64,000 nucleotides of DNA from Kibdelosporangium banguiense (GCF_017876405.1 NZ_JAGINW010000001.1:6709203-6773202); one strand, 5' to 3'. Positions 24,362 to 34,187 are shown, counted from the first letter of the stretch. Notes: generated by a model not told the origin, from the letters alone. A program made the numbers and translations.

Positions 24362-27017
24362 GTGGTGTGCGATTCGAGGTGTTAGGCCCGGTCAGGGCAT
24401 GGCTGGGGGACGCTGAACTGGACATAGGCCCGCCCGCGCAGGCGTCGCTGCTGAGTCTGCTGCTCGTGCACGCCGGGCGTCCAGTGATCATGGCCGATAT
24501 CGTCGACGCGCTGTGGGGCGACGATCCGCCGAGGACAGCGGTCAACATCGTGCACCGCGCGGTCGGGGCGTTACGGCGGCTGACGGATCCGGATCTGCCG
24601 CCCAGGGCGACAGGCCAGTTGGTCCTGCCCAGTTCCGGTGGCTATCGGCTGGATGTCAACGCCGACATGCTTGATCTGTTGCGTTCCGAGAGTTGCGGGA
24701 CCGCGCGCGGGCAGCGCAGGAGCCTGCTCTGTTCGTCGAGGCGCTCGAACTGTGGCGAGGCCCAGTTGCCGCTGGTGTCGCGGAGACCGTACGAGCCCAC
24801 CCGGAATTCGTGGCTGTCACGCATGAATACCTCGTCACGCTCGGGGAGGCCGTCGATGCGGGTGCCGATGTCCTGCCGATGCTCAGGCAAGCGGCCGCCG
24901 AACATCCGTTGGACGAGGCACTGCAGGCCAGACTGATCACAACGCTGACAGCGACCGGCCACCACGCCGAAGCCCGCGACACGTACGAAGCCGTGCGTGA
25001 ACGGCTGGCCGACGAACTGGGTGTGGATCCGGGTCCTCAGCTTCGGCGCGCGCTCGGGCACCGGCGGACGTTCCGTTCGCAGCTCCCGGCCGACCTGCCG
25101 GGTTTCACCGGCCGTGACGCGGAGCTGGCCAGGACCGCTGCGCTGCTCACCGGGCACAGGCCCGCCATGACATGCGTCGCGATCTCGGGGATGGCAGGCG
25201 TCGGCAAGACCACCCTGGCTGTCCACCTCGCACACGAGGTCGCCGATCGTTTCCCGGACGGCTTGTTGTATGTGCACATGCGGGGTTACGCGCCTGGCGG
25301 CATCCTGAGCAGCGTCGAAGCCGTCGGCATCCTGTTGGAGACCTTGGGTGTGCCGTCGCAGCGCGTACCGGACGGCCTTGACGCGCGAACGGCGTTGTAT
25401 CGCAGCATGCTCGCGGGCAAGCGTGTGCTCGTACTGATAGACGACGCGCGGGACGCGGACCACGCGCGCCCGTTACTGCCGGGCACGCCGGACGCGATGG
25501 TCATCGTGACCAGCCGAAACCGGCTGCTTGGCCTTGTCGCCCGCAACGGCGCCCACCCCGTTGTGCTCGGTCTGCCCACGACTGCCGAGGCACGCGATCT
25601 GCTGGCGCACCGCATCGGCGCCGACCGGGTGGCTGCCGAGCCGGACGCGGCCGACGAGATCGTCCTGCACTGTGGGCGACTTCCGTTGGCGCTCGCAGTC
25701 GTCGCGGCCTGTGCCGCGGCCTTTCCGGACGTCCCGCTCGCCGACATCGCCGCGCAGCTTCGTGCGGACAATCTCGCCGTCTTTTCCAGTGACGACAAAG
25801 ACATCGATGTGCGCACAGTCTTCTCGTGGTCGTACCACGCCGTCAGCCCGGCTGCGGCGCGGATGTACCGGCTGCTCGCGTTGCATCCGGCCGGTCACAT
25901 CTCTGCTGCTGCCGCGGCCAGCCTCGCCGGACTGGAAACACACCGTAGTCACACCTTGCTCGACGAGCTCTCCCGGGCACACCTGATCAACGAGCCGCTC
26001 CCGGAGCGCTACGTGTTCCATGACCTGCTGCGAGCGCACGCCGCCGAACTGGTGACCGGCGACGAGAAGCAGCCGGCGGAAACCCGGCTGGCCCAGCACT
26101 ACCTGCATTCAGTACGCAGCGCGACCGCGCTTCTCTATCCGTACCGGCGTCATCCGGCTGTCGCGCAGCCCGGCGACGACGTGACGGCCCTGGAGTTCGA
26201 CGATCACCAGCAGGCCGAGACCTGGCTGCGGGCCGAGCGGCCCACGTTGCTGGCAGTCGCCGATCAAGCGGGCTGGCATCTCGCCGCGGCGCTCGAGCTT
26301 TTCCTTGACCGGCAAGGACGTTGGCACGAACAGGTCACCCTGCAGCGCAATGCTCTGGCCGGTGCGACCGACGACCAAGGCCGCGCCCGTACCCACCGTC
26401 CGCTCGGGTTCGCCCTCGGCCGGCTCGACGACCACGCCGCCGCGGCGGCCCACCTGGCCGAGGCGCTGCGCCTGTTCCAGGAGCTCCAGGACCCGGACGG
26501 CGAGGCCATCACCCGCCGCAACCTGGCCTTTCTCGCCAACCGCCGGACCGAGCACGACCTCGCGCTGAAGCACTACGACCACGCACTCGCGTGTTACGAG
26601 ACGATCGGGGACGAGCTCGGGCAGGCGACTGTCCACAATGAAGTCGGATGGACATACATCCTGTTCGGCGACTATGCCAAGGCTCTCGCCGAATGCGAAC
26701 GAGCCGTGCGGATGCAGGAGAGGCTCGGCAACCGGAACGGTGTGGCGTCGGCAGCTGACAGCGTCGGCTACGCCTACCACCACCTGGGCTGTAACGTCGA
26801 CGCGATCGCCTGGTACGAGCGCTCTCTGGAGTTGTACCGCGCTCTCAACGACCCCTATCTGATTGCGAACACCCTCTCGCATATCGGTGAGGCCTACAAC
26901 GCTCTCGGTGAGCATGAGCCGGCCGTGACGGCCTGGCACGAGGCGTTGGAGATCCTCGACGAGCTCGGTCACCCGGACGCTGACGAGGTGCGCGCCGCCT
27001 TATTGACGCAACCTTGA
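24358..27017 (+). pseudogene. AfsR/SARP-type transcriptional regulator, split by a -1 frameshift
   Basis: Conceptually this is an 886-residue regulator. An OmpR-like winged helix (VRFEVLGPVRAW...DALWGDDPPRTAVNIVHRAVGALRRL) lies in the first frame. A bacterial transcriptional activation domain (ALFVEALELWRGPVAAGV...ADELGVDPGPQLRRALG), an NB-ARC ATPase (Walker A ISGMAGVGKTTLA, Walker B VLVLIDDARD, RLPLALAVVA) and C-terminal TPRs follow in another frame. The frames meet at about 24681-24684 (TTGCGTTCC): one extra base would restore LLRFRELRDRARAA. No other damage is visible, so this is either a recent mutation, a sequencing error, or two proteins, the second starting at TTG 24693. SARP proteins usually activate secondary metabolite genes; none is adjacent. 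Confidence 0.8.
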
Positions 27018-27106
27018 CGCTCACCTGGGAGCAAGACGGGCATACGGCCTGCGAGCAGGGTTAAGATCCTTGAAGATCATGTACGCGCTCCTTCAGGTGG
27101 ATATCT

Positions 27107-27925
27107 GTGGTTGATTCGCAGGATGAGGTCCCGCCGTCCTTCACCGGGGCAGGGCGGCCGAGCGTGGCGCGCGTGTACAACGCCCTGCTGGGTGGCAAGG
27201 ACAATTTCCAGGTGGACCGGGATGTCCGCGACCGGCTGCTGGCGGCGGCCCCCGGGATGGGCAGACTGTGCTGGGATGTCCGGGAGTTCTCCGGCCGGGT
27301 GACCCGCTTTCTGGCCAGGGACGCGAAGGTGGACCAGTTCCTGGACTGCGGCCCGGGCATGCCGAACACCGAGAACACCCATGAAGTGGCCCAACGCGTC
27401 AACCGCGAGGCCTCGGTGGTGTACGCGGCCACGGACCCGGTCGTCCTCGCACATGGTCGCGCACTGCTGGAGGAGAACGACCGTACGCACTTCGCCGAAG
27501 CCGACTTCCGTGACGCTGACCAGGTCTTACAGCACGAGACAGTGCGCAAGTACATCGACTTCGGCAGACCGGTGGCGGTCTATCACATCGGAACGGTGCA
27601 GTACGCCAGCGACGCCCGGGACCCGGGCGCGATCATCGCTCAGTACGTGGACGCACTCCCGTCCGGGTCGTACGTGGTGCTCGCCCACTTTGTCGAAGAA
27701 CACGACAACCCGGTGATCAGGCCACTGCTGGAGGCGTTCGCCGACACCCCGGTCAGCCTCGGCCACTTCCGGTCCGCCGAACGGATCCTGTCCTTCCTCG
27801 ACGGGCTTGAGCTGCTGGAACCCGGCCTGGTCATCGTGTCCGAGTGGTGGCCGGACGGCCCCCGGATCAGGCCGTTGGACCCGGCGCAGCGGCTTGCGGT
27901 CGGTGCTCTGGCGCGCAAGCCCTAA
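27107..27925 (+). CDS. SAM-dependent methyltransferase-like protein (PF04672, DUF574)
   Basis: The 272 residues match the actinobacterial S-adenosyl methyltransferase family PF04672. The N-terminal signature is RPSVARVYNALLGGKDNFQVDRDVRDRLL. A glycine motif, FLDCGPGMPNTENTHEVAQRV, appears where classic members have DIGSGLPT. ATDPVVLAHGRALL, HFAEADFRD and SYVVLAHFVEE follow. The substrate is unknown; in Streptomyces such genes often lie near development regulators. The start is GTG 27107. Its stop overlaps the convergent ligase gene by 4 bases. Confidence 0.85.
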   Translation: MVDSQDEVPPSFTGAGRPSVARVYNALLGGKDNFQVDRDVRDRLLAAAPGMGRLCWDVREFSGRVTRFLARDAKVDQFLDCGPGMPNTENTHEVAQRVNREASVVYAATDPVVLAHGRALLEENDRTHFAEADFRDADQVLQHETVRKYIDFGRPVAVYHIGTVQYASDARDPGAIIAQYVDALPSGSYVVLAHFVEEHDNPVIRPLLEAFADTPVSLGHFRSAERILSFLDGLELLEPGLVIVSEWWPDGPRIRPLDPAQRLAVGALARKP

Positions 27926-29574
27926 CCGGCCAGTTTTTTGCGCAGCTCGCGTTTGAGGACTTTGCCGACCGGGTTGCGGGGCAGTGCCGTGGTGAACTCG
28001 AAGCGTTCGGGCAGCTTGTACGAGGCGATTTTCCTGCTCTGCAGGAAGTCCAGCAGGTCCTGCGGGCTGGGCTCGGCGCCGGCGGCCGGGACGACCACGG
28101 CGCACGCCTGTTCGCCGAGTACCTCGTGTGGCACGCCGATGATCGCGACTTCGGCCACGTCAGGGTGGCCCGCCAGCAGGTTCTCCACCTCGGCGGGCGC
28201 GATGTTCATCCCGCCGCGGATGATGATGTCCTTGGACCGGTCGACGTAACGCAGATACTGGCCATCCTCACCGGCGATCTCGAACACGTCACCGGTGCGG
28301 AGGTATCCCTGTTCGTCGAACGGATCTTTCTCGGCGGTGCCGGGCAGGTAACCCGCGAACACGGTCGGGCCCTTGATCCGCAGCTCGCCTGGGACACCAG
28401 GCTCGGTGATCTCCGTGCCGGAGGCGTCCACCAGGCGTAACGAGAGTCGCTCACCCACCGCGGCCGACCAGGACATGCCTGACACGCCGTAGCGCGGGAA
28501 GTAGCGGGCGCGGATGTCCGGATCGGGGAAGTCCTCGGGCGCGGACAACAGGCAGACGCCTTCGTTCGAGCCGAAGAAATTGATCACCGCGATGCCGTGC
28601 CGCTCCTGCCAGCCGCGGACCATCGACTCGGGCAACGGCGCCGATCCCGAGCCGATCGCCCGCAGGGCCGAGATGTCCACAGTGGATAGGATGTTCTCGT
28701 TGTGCAGGAGCATGGTCAGCAACGCCGGTGGCGCCAGGGTGTAGGTGACGTGTTCGGCCGTCAGCTGCGACAGGAAGGTCGGCAGGTCGAACGGGTGGTG
28801 CAGGGCGTACACGCATCCGGTGCGCAGCCAGGGGATCAGCGTGCCGGCGATGGCCGCCATATTGATCACCGGGAACGGGTTGAGCAGGACGTCCTCGGCG
28901 GTCAGCCGTGGTGCGCCGGCACAGGGCTCGGCGATCGCGATCCAGTCGTAGTGACTGCGTGGCACGCCTTTGGGCGTCGCCTCGGTGCCGGAGGTCCAGC
29001 AGATCGTCACGCAGTCGTTCGGGTCGATCGGGTGCGGCTCCACGCTTGCCTGAGGTTCGGAATCCAGGGCGATCACGTTGTCCGGCAACGGAGAACCGAA
29101 CGCGAGCACAGTCATGTCGTGCCCCAGCCCGGAGATGATCTCGGCGGCCTTGCGGTCACCGACAGTCGCCGCGGTGACGAACGCCGAGAAGTTCGCGATC
29201 CGGGGGAGCGTGGTCAGTTCGTGTTCGCGGAACTGCACGGGAAGCGGTGACGCCACGGCGCCGATCCGGACGATCGCCAGGAAAGTGGCGACCAGTTCGG
29301 CGATGTTGGGCAATTGCACACCGACGACGTCACCCGGCCGGACACCGTGCCGCCGCAAGGCCGCGCCGATCCGGTCGACCTCGGCGTCCAGTTCGGCGAA
29401 CGTCCACCGTGCCGCGGGCAGCCCGGCCAGCGTGGGCTTGTTGGGCGCGTCGACCACCGCGAGTGCGTCGGGACGTGCAGCGACCTGTTTGGTGAACAGG
29501 GAATCGATGGTCTCGTCGGCCCACCAGCCGCGGCTGGTGTACTCGGCGACCCGGTCAGCCGGATGCAAACCCAT
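27922..29574 (-). CDS. AMP-forming acyl-CoA ligase
   Basis: This 550-residue ANL-superfamily enzyme would activate a carboxylic acid to its acyl-CoA through an acyl-AMP. Motifs are the phosphate loop ICWTSGTEATPKGVPRSH, A5-like NFFGSNEGV, A7 GYLRTGDVFEI, A8 RYVDRSKDIIIRGGMNIAPAEVE and the catalytic Lys of A10, PRNPVGKVLKREL. Its nearest look is of medium-chain or cyclohexanecarboxylate-type ligases. It lies 80 bp downstream of an aldehyde oxidoreductase operon on the same strand, so a route from aldehyde to acid to acyl-CoA is plausible. A hairpin between them may separate transcription. Confidence 0.82.
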   Translation of the reverse strand: MGLHPADRVAEYTSRGWWADETIDSLFTKQVAARPDALAVVDAPNKPTLAGLPAARWTFAELDAEVDRIGAALRRHGVRPGDVVGVQLPNIAELVATFLAIVRIGAVASPLPVQFREHELTTLPRIANFSAFVTAATVGDRKAAEIISGLGHDMTVLAFGSPLPDNVIALDSEPQASVEPHPIDPNDCVTICWTSGTEATPKGVPRSHYDWIAIAEPCAGAPRLTAEDVLLNPFPVINMAAIAGTLIPWLRTGCVYALHHPFDLPTFLSQLTAEHVTYTLAPPALLTMLLHNENILSTVDISALRAIGSGSAPLPESMVRGWQERHGIAVINFFGSNEGVCLLSAPEDFPDPDIRARYFPRYGVSGMSWSAAVGERLSLRLVDASGTEITEPGVPGELRIKGPTVFAGYLPGTAEKDPFDEQGYLRTGDVFEIAGEDGQYLRYVDRSKDIIIRGGMNIAPAEVENLLAGHPDVAEVAIIGVPHEVLGEQACAVVVPAAGAEPSPQDLLDFLQSRKIASYKLPERFEFTTALPRNPVGKVLKRELRKKLAG

Positions 29575-29614
29575 CGGACGACCCTAGCCGAGACAGGGCC
29601 GGTTTCATCAGTGC

Positions 29615-29649
29615 CGATCGCCCACTCCTCAAGCAGAAGCGGGCGATCG
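29615..29649 (-). terminator. Hairpin after the aldehyde oxidoreductase operon
   Basis: CGATCGCCC (29615-29623) and GGGCGATCG (29641-29649) are perfect 9-bp arms over a 17-nt loop, between the molybdenum subunit's stop and the ligase start. It could be a terminator or attenuator. Confidence 0.5.
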
Positions 29650-29654
29650 AACGG

Positions 29655-31856
29655 CTACTGGAACACCTTGTCGAGAGTGATCGGCAGATCGTTGATCCGT
29701 TTGCCGGTGGCGTGGTACACCGCGTTGGCGACGGCCGCGGCGGCGCCGGTGATGCCCACCTCGCCGAGGCCCAGCAAGCCCAGCGGCATGGTCGGGTCCG
29801 GGTCGCCGAGCCAGGTGACGTCGATCTTCGGGATGTCGGCGTGCACCGGGACGTGGTACTCGGCCAGGCTGGGGTTCATGATCCGGCCGCTGCGCGGGTC
29901 GACGAGGGTCTCCTCGGCCAGTGCCATGCCGATGCCCATCACGATGCCGCCGCGCAGCTGGCTGGCCGCGGTCTTCGGGTTGATCACCGTGCCGACGTCG
30001 AAAACGCCGGTCCAGCGCGACACCCGGACCTCGCCGGTGTCCTTCTCGACCCGGACCTCGCAGAACTGTGCCCCGGTCGCCGCCTTCACCCAGCGCCGCT
30101 CCCGCAGGAACTTCGCCATGAACCTCACCTGCCCGGTGAGCTTGCCCAGCCGGGTCTCCGAGCCGATCACGGCTTCGACGTGCGGGACGTTGGCCTTCTT
30201 GAGGATCGTCTGATAGCTCTCGCCGGTCGTGCCCGACCGTTTGGCCAGCGCCGCCACGGACTGCTTCAGTTGCCCGCACGCCTCAAGGAGACTGTTGGCC
30301 ACGCTCGCGGTCTGCATGGACCCGCCTGCCGCCGGAGCGGTGGGCAGCGCCGAGTCGCCGTATTCGACGCGGACGGCGTCCAACGGCACGCCAAGCGCGT
30401 CGGCGGCGATCTGGGACTGCGCGGTGGCACCACCCATACCCATTTCCTGGAATCCGCAACGCACAAGGACTGTGCCGTCTGCCGAAAGCCGAACGGTGAC
30501 GTTCGCGGTGAACAGCCAGGACGGGTGGTAGGCGGACGCCACGCCCATGCCGACCAGCCAGCGTCCGTCGCGCATCGAGCGAGGCTCAGGCGTCCGGTTG
30601 TGCCAGCCGAACCGTTCCGCGCCGAGCGCGTACGCCTCACGCAGCATCCGGTGTGAGAAAGCCTTGCCGTCCAACGGGTTGCGGTCGGGCTCGTTGCGCA
30701 TCCGCAGTTCGATCGGATCCATGCCGAGCCGGCTCGCCAGTTCGTCCATCGCGGCTTCCAGGGCGAAGGTCCCGATCGACTCGCCCGGAGCCCGCATCGC
30801 CGTGTTCGGGATCAGGTCCTGCACGACCGACCTCTGCTCCAGCAGGATGTTCGGCGAGGCGTAGAGGTGCCTGGACGACGTCGTGATCTGCTCGAAGCTG
30901 CCACCGGCCCGGCCGGTGCGGGCCACGCTGGTGTGGATCAGCGCGGTCAGGTTGCCCTCCCGGTCGGCGCCCAGCGCGACCCGTTGGATGGACGGCGTCC
31001 GGCCGCCGACCGTGCGGTAGACCCCTTCTCGCGTCAGCACCAATCGCACGGGGCGGCCCGTTGCGCGGGCAGCCATCGCTGCGAGGATCGTGCCTGGCCA
31101 GACCGAGCCTTTGCCGCCGAAACCACCGCCGACATAAGGCGCGATCACTCGCACGTTGGCCGTCGGGATGCCGAACCTCAGTGCGAGGTGCGAGCGGAAC
31201 CAGTCGAGGGCCTGGGAGGCGTCGTGGACAGTGAGTTTGTCGCCCTCCCATTTCGCAATGGTGGAATGCGGTTCGAGAGCGTTGTGGTTGTACGGGGGAG
31301 TGGTCAGCCGCATGTCCACCGACACGGCGGCTTCCGCCAGCGCGGCCTGCGCGTCACCCTTCTTGGCTCCGGCGGGCATGATCGAGCTGCCCTTGTCCAG
31401 GGTGGCGTCGTGCTCACTGGCGGAGAAGTCCACAGAGGACTCGACGGTCTCGTATTCGACCCGTACCAATGCCGCGGCCTCTCGCGCGGCGTATGAGGTC
31501 TCCGCGACGACCACGGCGACGGGCTGGCCGTCCCAGTACACCTTGTCGTCCTGCAGATAGTTGACCGTTGTCCCGGAGGCCATGGTGCTGAGGTCCATGA
31601 TGCTGGGCTTCGCCGGCGGTTTGAGGGCCGGCGCGTTCTGGTGGCTGATCACCGTGATCACGCCCGGAAACGCCGACGCCGCAGCGGTATCGATGGAGGT
31701 GACCCGGCCACGGCTGATCGTCGCGTGCACAAGCGCTGCGTGTGCCAGGTCCGGGTAGGGAAAATCGGCGGTGAACTGCGCCGCGCCAGTGGTCTTGGCG
31801 ACCCCGTCCACCCGGTCGACGGGCTTGCCGACCGTATTTTCCTGTGTCGCAGTCAT
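29655..31856 (-). CDS. Aldehyde oxidoreductase, molybdenum-binding subunit (PaoC/YagR-like)
   Basis: This 733-residue catalytic subunit of a xanthine-oxidase-family enzyme begins at ATG 31856 with KPVDRVDGVAKTTGAAQFTADF, which is close in style to PaoC. Molybdopterin contacts include YVGGGFGGKG, PNTAMRAPGES and GFQEMGMGGATAQSQIAADALG. The catalytic Glu lies in GLGEVGITGAAAAVANAV (about E699). It oxidises an aldehyde or heteroaromatic using water as oxygen donor and passes electrons to the two subunits encoded upstream. The gene overlaps the FAD subunit by 4 bases. No PaoD/XdhC-type cofactor chaperone is in the window. Confidence 0.88.
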   Translation of the reverse strand: MTATQENTVGKPVDRVDGVAKTTGAAQFTADFPYPDLAHAALVHATISRGRVTSIDTAAASAFPGVITVISHQNAPALKPPAKPSIMDLSTMASGTTVNYLQDDKVYWDGQPVAVVVAETSYAAREAAALVRVEYETVESSVDFSASEHDATLDKGSSIMPAGAKKGDAQAALAEAAVSVDMRLTTPPYNHNALEPHSTIAKWEGDKLTVHDASQALDWFRSHLALRFGIPTANVRVIAPYVGGGFGGKGSVWPGTILAAMAARATGRPVRLVLTREGVYRTVGGRTPSIQRVALGADREGNLTALIHTSVARTGRAGGSFEQITTSSRHLYASPNILLEQRSVVQDLIPNTAMRAPGESIGTFALEAAMDELASRLGMDPIELRMRNEPDRNPLDGKAFSHRMLREAYALGAERFGWHNRTPEPRSMRDGRWLVGMGVASAYHPSWLFTANVTVRLSADGTVLVRCGFQEMGMGGATAQSQIAADALGVPLDAVRVEYGDSALPTAPAAGGSMQTASVANSLLEACGQLKQSVAALAKRSGTTGESYQTILKKANVPHVEAVIGSETRLGKLTGQVRFMAKFLRERRWVKAATGAQFCEVRVEKDTGEVRVSRWTGVFDVGTVINPKTAASQLRGGIVMGIGMALAEETLVDPRSGRIMNPSLAEYHVPVHADIPKIDVTWLGDPDPTMPLGLLGLGEVGITGAAAAVANAVYHATGKRINDLPITLDKVFQ

Positions 31857-32848
31857 GCCGCATCTCCTTCGCTGAGCAGCCGCTGCAACGTCGCCACGAT
31901 CGTTCGCTGGGCCAGTTCGATCTTGAACTCGTTCTCCGGACGGCCGGTCGCGGGCGCGAGTTCGGCCGCCGCGGCCCGGCGGAACGACTCCTCGGTGGCC
32001 GGGGCGCCGAGCAGGACAAGCTCTGCTTCGGTGGCCCGCCAAGGCTTTGCCGCGACCCCGCCGAGAGCGAGCCGGACTTCAGCCACCGTTGCGTCTTCGA
32101 CCCTCAGTGCGGCGGCGACGGAGATCAACGCGAAGGCGTAGGACGCGCGATCGCGGACCTTGCGGTAACGGGAATTCTCCGCGACAGGCAACGCGGGAAG
32201 CTCGATGGCGGTGATCAGTTCGTCGGCCGCCAGTGCGGTTTCGATGTGCGGTGTGTCGCCCGGCAACTGGTGGAACTCGTTGATGGGAATCCGCCGTACG
32301 CCGCGAATGCTCTCCACTTCGACGACTGCGTCGAGGGCGGCCAAGGCGACGCACATGTCCGAGGGGTGAGTGGCGATGCAACTGTCGCTGACACCGAGAA
32401 TGCCGTGACTACGGTTGAAGCCACCGATCGCGTCGCACCCGCTGCCGGGGACGCGCTTGTTGCAGGCGGAGGAACTGTTGTAGAAGTACAGGCAACGCGT
32501 GCGCTGGACCAGGTTTCCGCCGACGGTGGCCATGTTGCGCAACTGTGGTGACGCGCCGTTGAGGATCGCCTGGGACAGGACCGGGTAGCGGGACCTGATC
32601 ACCGGGTGCGCGGCGAGGTGGCTGTTGCGGACCAGCGCGCCGATCCGGACGCCGCCGTCGGCCAGCAGATCGATGCCGGTCAGAGGCAGCCGGGTGATGT
32701 CCACGACCGTGTCGGGCTGCTCGATGTTCTCGCGCATCAGGTCGACGAGGTTGGTCCCGCCGCCGATGAACTTCGCGTTGGGCTCGACGGCGATGGTCTC
32801 GATCGCGGTCCGCACGTCGGGCGCGCTCACGTAGCCGAACGTCTTCAC
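31853..32848 (-). CDS. Aldehyde oxidoreductase, FAD subunit with extra iron-sulfur motif (PaoB/YagS-like)
   Basis: The 331 residues start at GTG 32848. The FAD-binding motif is AKFIGGGTNLVDLMRENIEQP, then ASPQLRNMATVGGNLVQRTRC. A cysteine-rich insertion follows (RTRCLYFYNSSSACNKRVPGSGCDAIGG, about residues 117-143) with the spacing of the extra [4Fe-4S] site in E. coli PaoB. A matching ATHPSDMCVALAALDA segment and RKVRDRASYAFALISVAAAL are also present. This insertion separates the enzyme from ordinary xanthine dehydrogenases. It sits between the iron-sulfur and molybdenum subunits, with 4-base overlaps on both sides. Confidence 0.88.
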   Translation of the reverse strand: MKTFGYVSAPDVRTAIETIAVEPNAKFIGGGTNLVDLMRENIEQPDTVVDITRLPLTGIDLLADGGVRIGALVRNSHLAAHPVIRSRYPVLSQAILNGASPQLRNMATVGGNLVQRTRCLYFYNSSSACNKRVPGSGCDAIGGFNRSHGILGVSDSCIATHPSDMCVALAALDAVVEVESIRGVRRIPINEFHQLPGDTPHIETALAADELITAIELPALPVAENSRYRKVRDRASYAFALISVAAALRVEDATVAEVRLALGGVAAKPWRATEAELVLLGAPATEESFRRAAAAELAPATGRPENEFKIELAQRTIVATLQRLLSEGDAA

Positions 32849-33354
32849 GGGGCGGCCTCTTCCTGCTCCTGTTGGGCTGCCACTTCCTGGATCGCGCTGA
32901 CGATGCCGTTGTAGGCGCCGCAGCGGCAGAGGTTGCCGCTCATCCGCTCCCGGATCTCCTCCTCGGACAGCTCTGTGTCCGCCGTGTCCTCTGTGACGGC
33001 GCTCGGTGCGCCCTCCTTGTGCTCGGCGAGCATGCCGACGGCCGAGCAGATCTGGCCGGAGGTGCAGAAGCCGCACTGGAAGCCGTCGTTGCGGATGAAC
33101 GCGGCCTGGATCGGGTCGGCGATGCCCTCGATCGTGATGATCTCGCGGCCGGTGTACTGCACGGCCAGGCCGAGGCACGAGTTGATCCGTTCACCGTCGG
33201 CCAGCACCGTGCAGGCGCCGCAGGCGCCCTGGTCGCAGCCTTTCTTCGGGCCGGGCAGGCCGAGGTGTTCGCGTAGCGCGTCCAGCAGGCTGACCTGCGG
33301 CGGGATGTCGAGCCGCGTGATGGTTCCGTTCACGTGCATGGTGACTTCGACCAT
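32845..33354 (-). CDS. Aldehyde oxidoreductase, [2Fe-2S] subunit
   Basis: The 169 residues contain a plant-ferredoxin-type cluster (KKGCDQGACGACTV with a fourth Cys in RINSCLGLAV) and a C-terminal four-helix cluster domain (GFQCGFCTSGQICSA and GNLCRCGAYNGIV). It transfers electrons from the molybdenum site to FAD. Unlike E. coli PaoA there is no twin-arginine leader, so the complex should be cytoplasmic. An acidic insertion (about 119-135, PSAVTEDTADTELSEEE) lies between the last two cluster motifs. It is the first gene of the operon, divergent from a tetR gene. Confidence 0.9.
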   Translation of the reverse strand: MVEVTMHVNGTITRLDIPPQVSLLDALREHLGLPGPKKGCDQGACGACTVLADGERINSCLGLAVQYTGREIITIEGIADPIQAAFIRNDGFQCGFCTSGQICSAVGMLAEHKEGAPSAVTEDTADTELSEEEIRERMSGNLCRCGAYNGIVSAIQEVAAQQEQEEAAP

Positions 33355-33376
33355 GTGTCCCTCACTGTCCCGGTTA

Positions 33377-33415
33377 ACAGAACGCTGATACTTTATTAAG
33401 AGGATGCCGTTCTGT
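33377..33415. promoter_or_regulatory. Divergent promoter region with ACAGAACG/CGTTCTGT half-sites
   Basis: ACAGAACG (33377-33384) and CGTTCTGT (33408-33415) are perfect inverted 8-mers 31 bp apart start to start, about three helical turns. They lie between the aldehyde oxidoreductase operon and tetR. The region between is AT-rich for this genome, as expected of promoters. Binding by the TetR protein is inferred. Confidence 0.55.
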
Positions 33416-33441
33416 AAAGTGAATCGTATGATGGCTTAGAC

Positions 33442-34095
33442 ATGTCTCAGGGAGCGTTTCGCCGGGCCAGGCGGCCGGAGCAGAAGCAGGAGCGACGCGA
33501 GGCCATCCTCGCCGCGGCTCGGGATCTCGCCATGCGCTCAGGCGTGCGTGCCGTCAGCCTGGGGGACATCGCCGCCGCCGTGAGCCTGGCGAAGTCCAAT
33601 GTGGTGCGTTACTTCGGTACGCGCGAGGAGATCTACCTCGAGCTGACCGCGCAGTGCTGGCGTGAATGGGAAGAGGTCGTGCTCGACCGGCTGGCGGACG
33701 CCGGCGGGCCGGGCGACGTCATCGACGTGCTGGTCGAGACGATCGAGGAACGCCCGTTGTTCTGCGATCTGATGACCGAGTGCACGACCACTTTGGAGCA
33801 CAACGTCTCCCTGGCCTCGGCGCGCGCCTTCAAGCTCGACGCGATCCGGGTCGCGGCGAACGTGGGCGCGGCGGTTGCGCGGGTGTTCCCAGGCTTGTCC
33901 GAGAGCGAGGGGGTGGAGCTCGTCGGAGCGGCCGGAGTCCTGGCCGGCACGATCTATCCGATGGCCAACCCGCCGTCCGTGCTGGTCGAGCTTTACGAGC
34001 AGGAACCGGATGTCGCGGCGTTCCGGCTGCCGTTCGGGCCGACCATGAAACGGATGCTGTCGGCGATCGCCGCCGGCCTGCCCACCCTGCGCTGA
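33442..34095 (+). CDS. TetR-family regulator, likely of the aldehyde oxidoreductase operon
   Basis: The 217 residues have an N-terminal TetR domain (RREAILAAARDLAMRSGVRAVSLGDIAAAVSLAKSNVVRYFGTREEIYLEL, about residues 19-69) and a helical C-terminal domain. The recognition helix SLAKSNVVRYF is followed by a tail of the TetR_C type, with FPGLSESEGVELVGAAGVLAGTIYPMANPP. It is divergent from the oxidoreductase operon with an 87-bp shared region holding an inverted pair of half-sites. The start is ATG 33442. No strong ribosome-binding site is seen, so a leaderless or near-leaderless transcript is possible. Confidence 0.85.
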   Translation: MSQGAFRRARRPEQKQERREAILAAARDLAMRSGVRAVSLGDIAAAVSLAKSNVVRYFGTREEIYLELTAQCWREWEEVVLDRLADAGGPGDVIDVLVETIEERPLFCDLMTECTTTLEHNVSLASARAFKLDAIRVAANVGAAVARVFPGLSESEGVELVGAAGVLAGTIYPMANPPSVLVELYEQEPDVAAFRLPFGPTMKRMLSAIAAGLPTLR

Positions 34096-34167
34096 TCACC
34101 TTTGGGGTTGACGGTGTTGTGCTGATCGCCATGCGTCCGGTGCAAAACGTGTTCACCGGGCGGCATT

Positions 34168-34179
34168 GTTAGCGCTAAC
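34168..34179 (+). promoter_or_regulatory. Perfect LacI-type palindrome GTTAGCGCTAAC
   Basis: This 12-bp perfect palindrome has the central CG typical of LacI-family operators. A near copy (TGTTATCGCTAACA) lies at 54923-54936. It is 150 bp upstream of a molybdoenzyme gene with no sugar link, so its reader is unknown. Confidence 0.5.
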
Positions 34180-34187
34180 GTTCAGTG

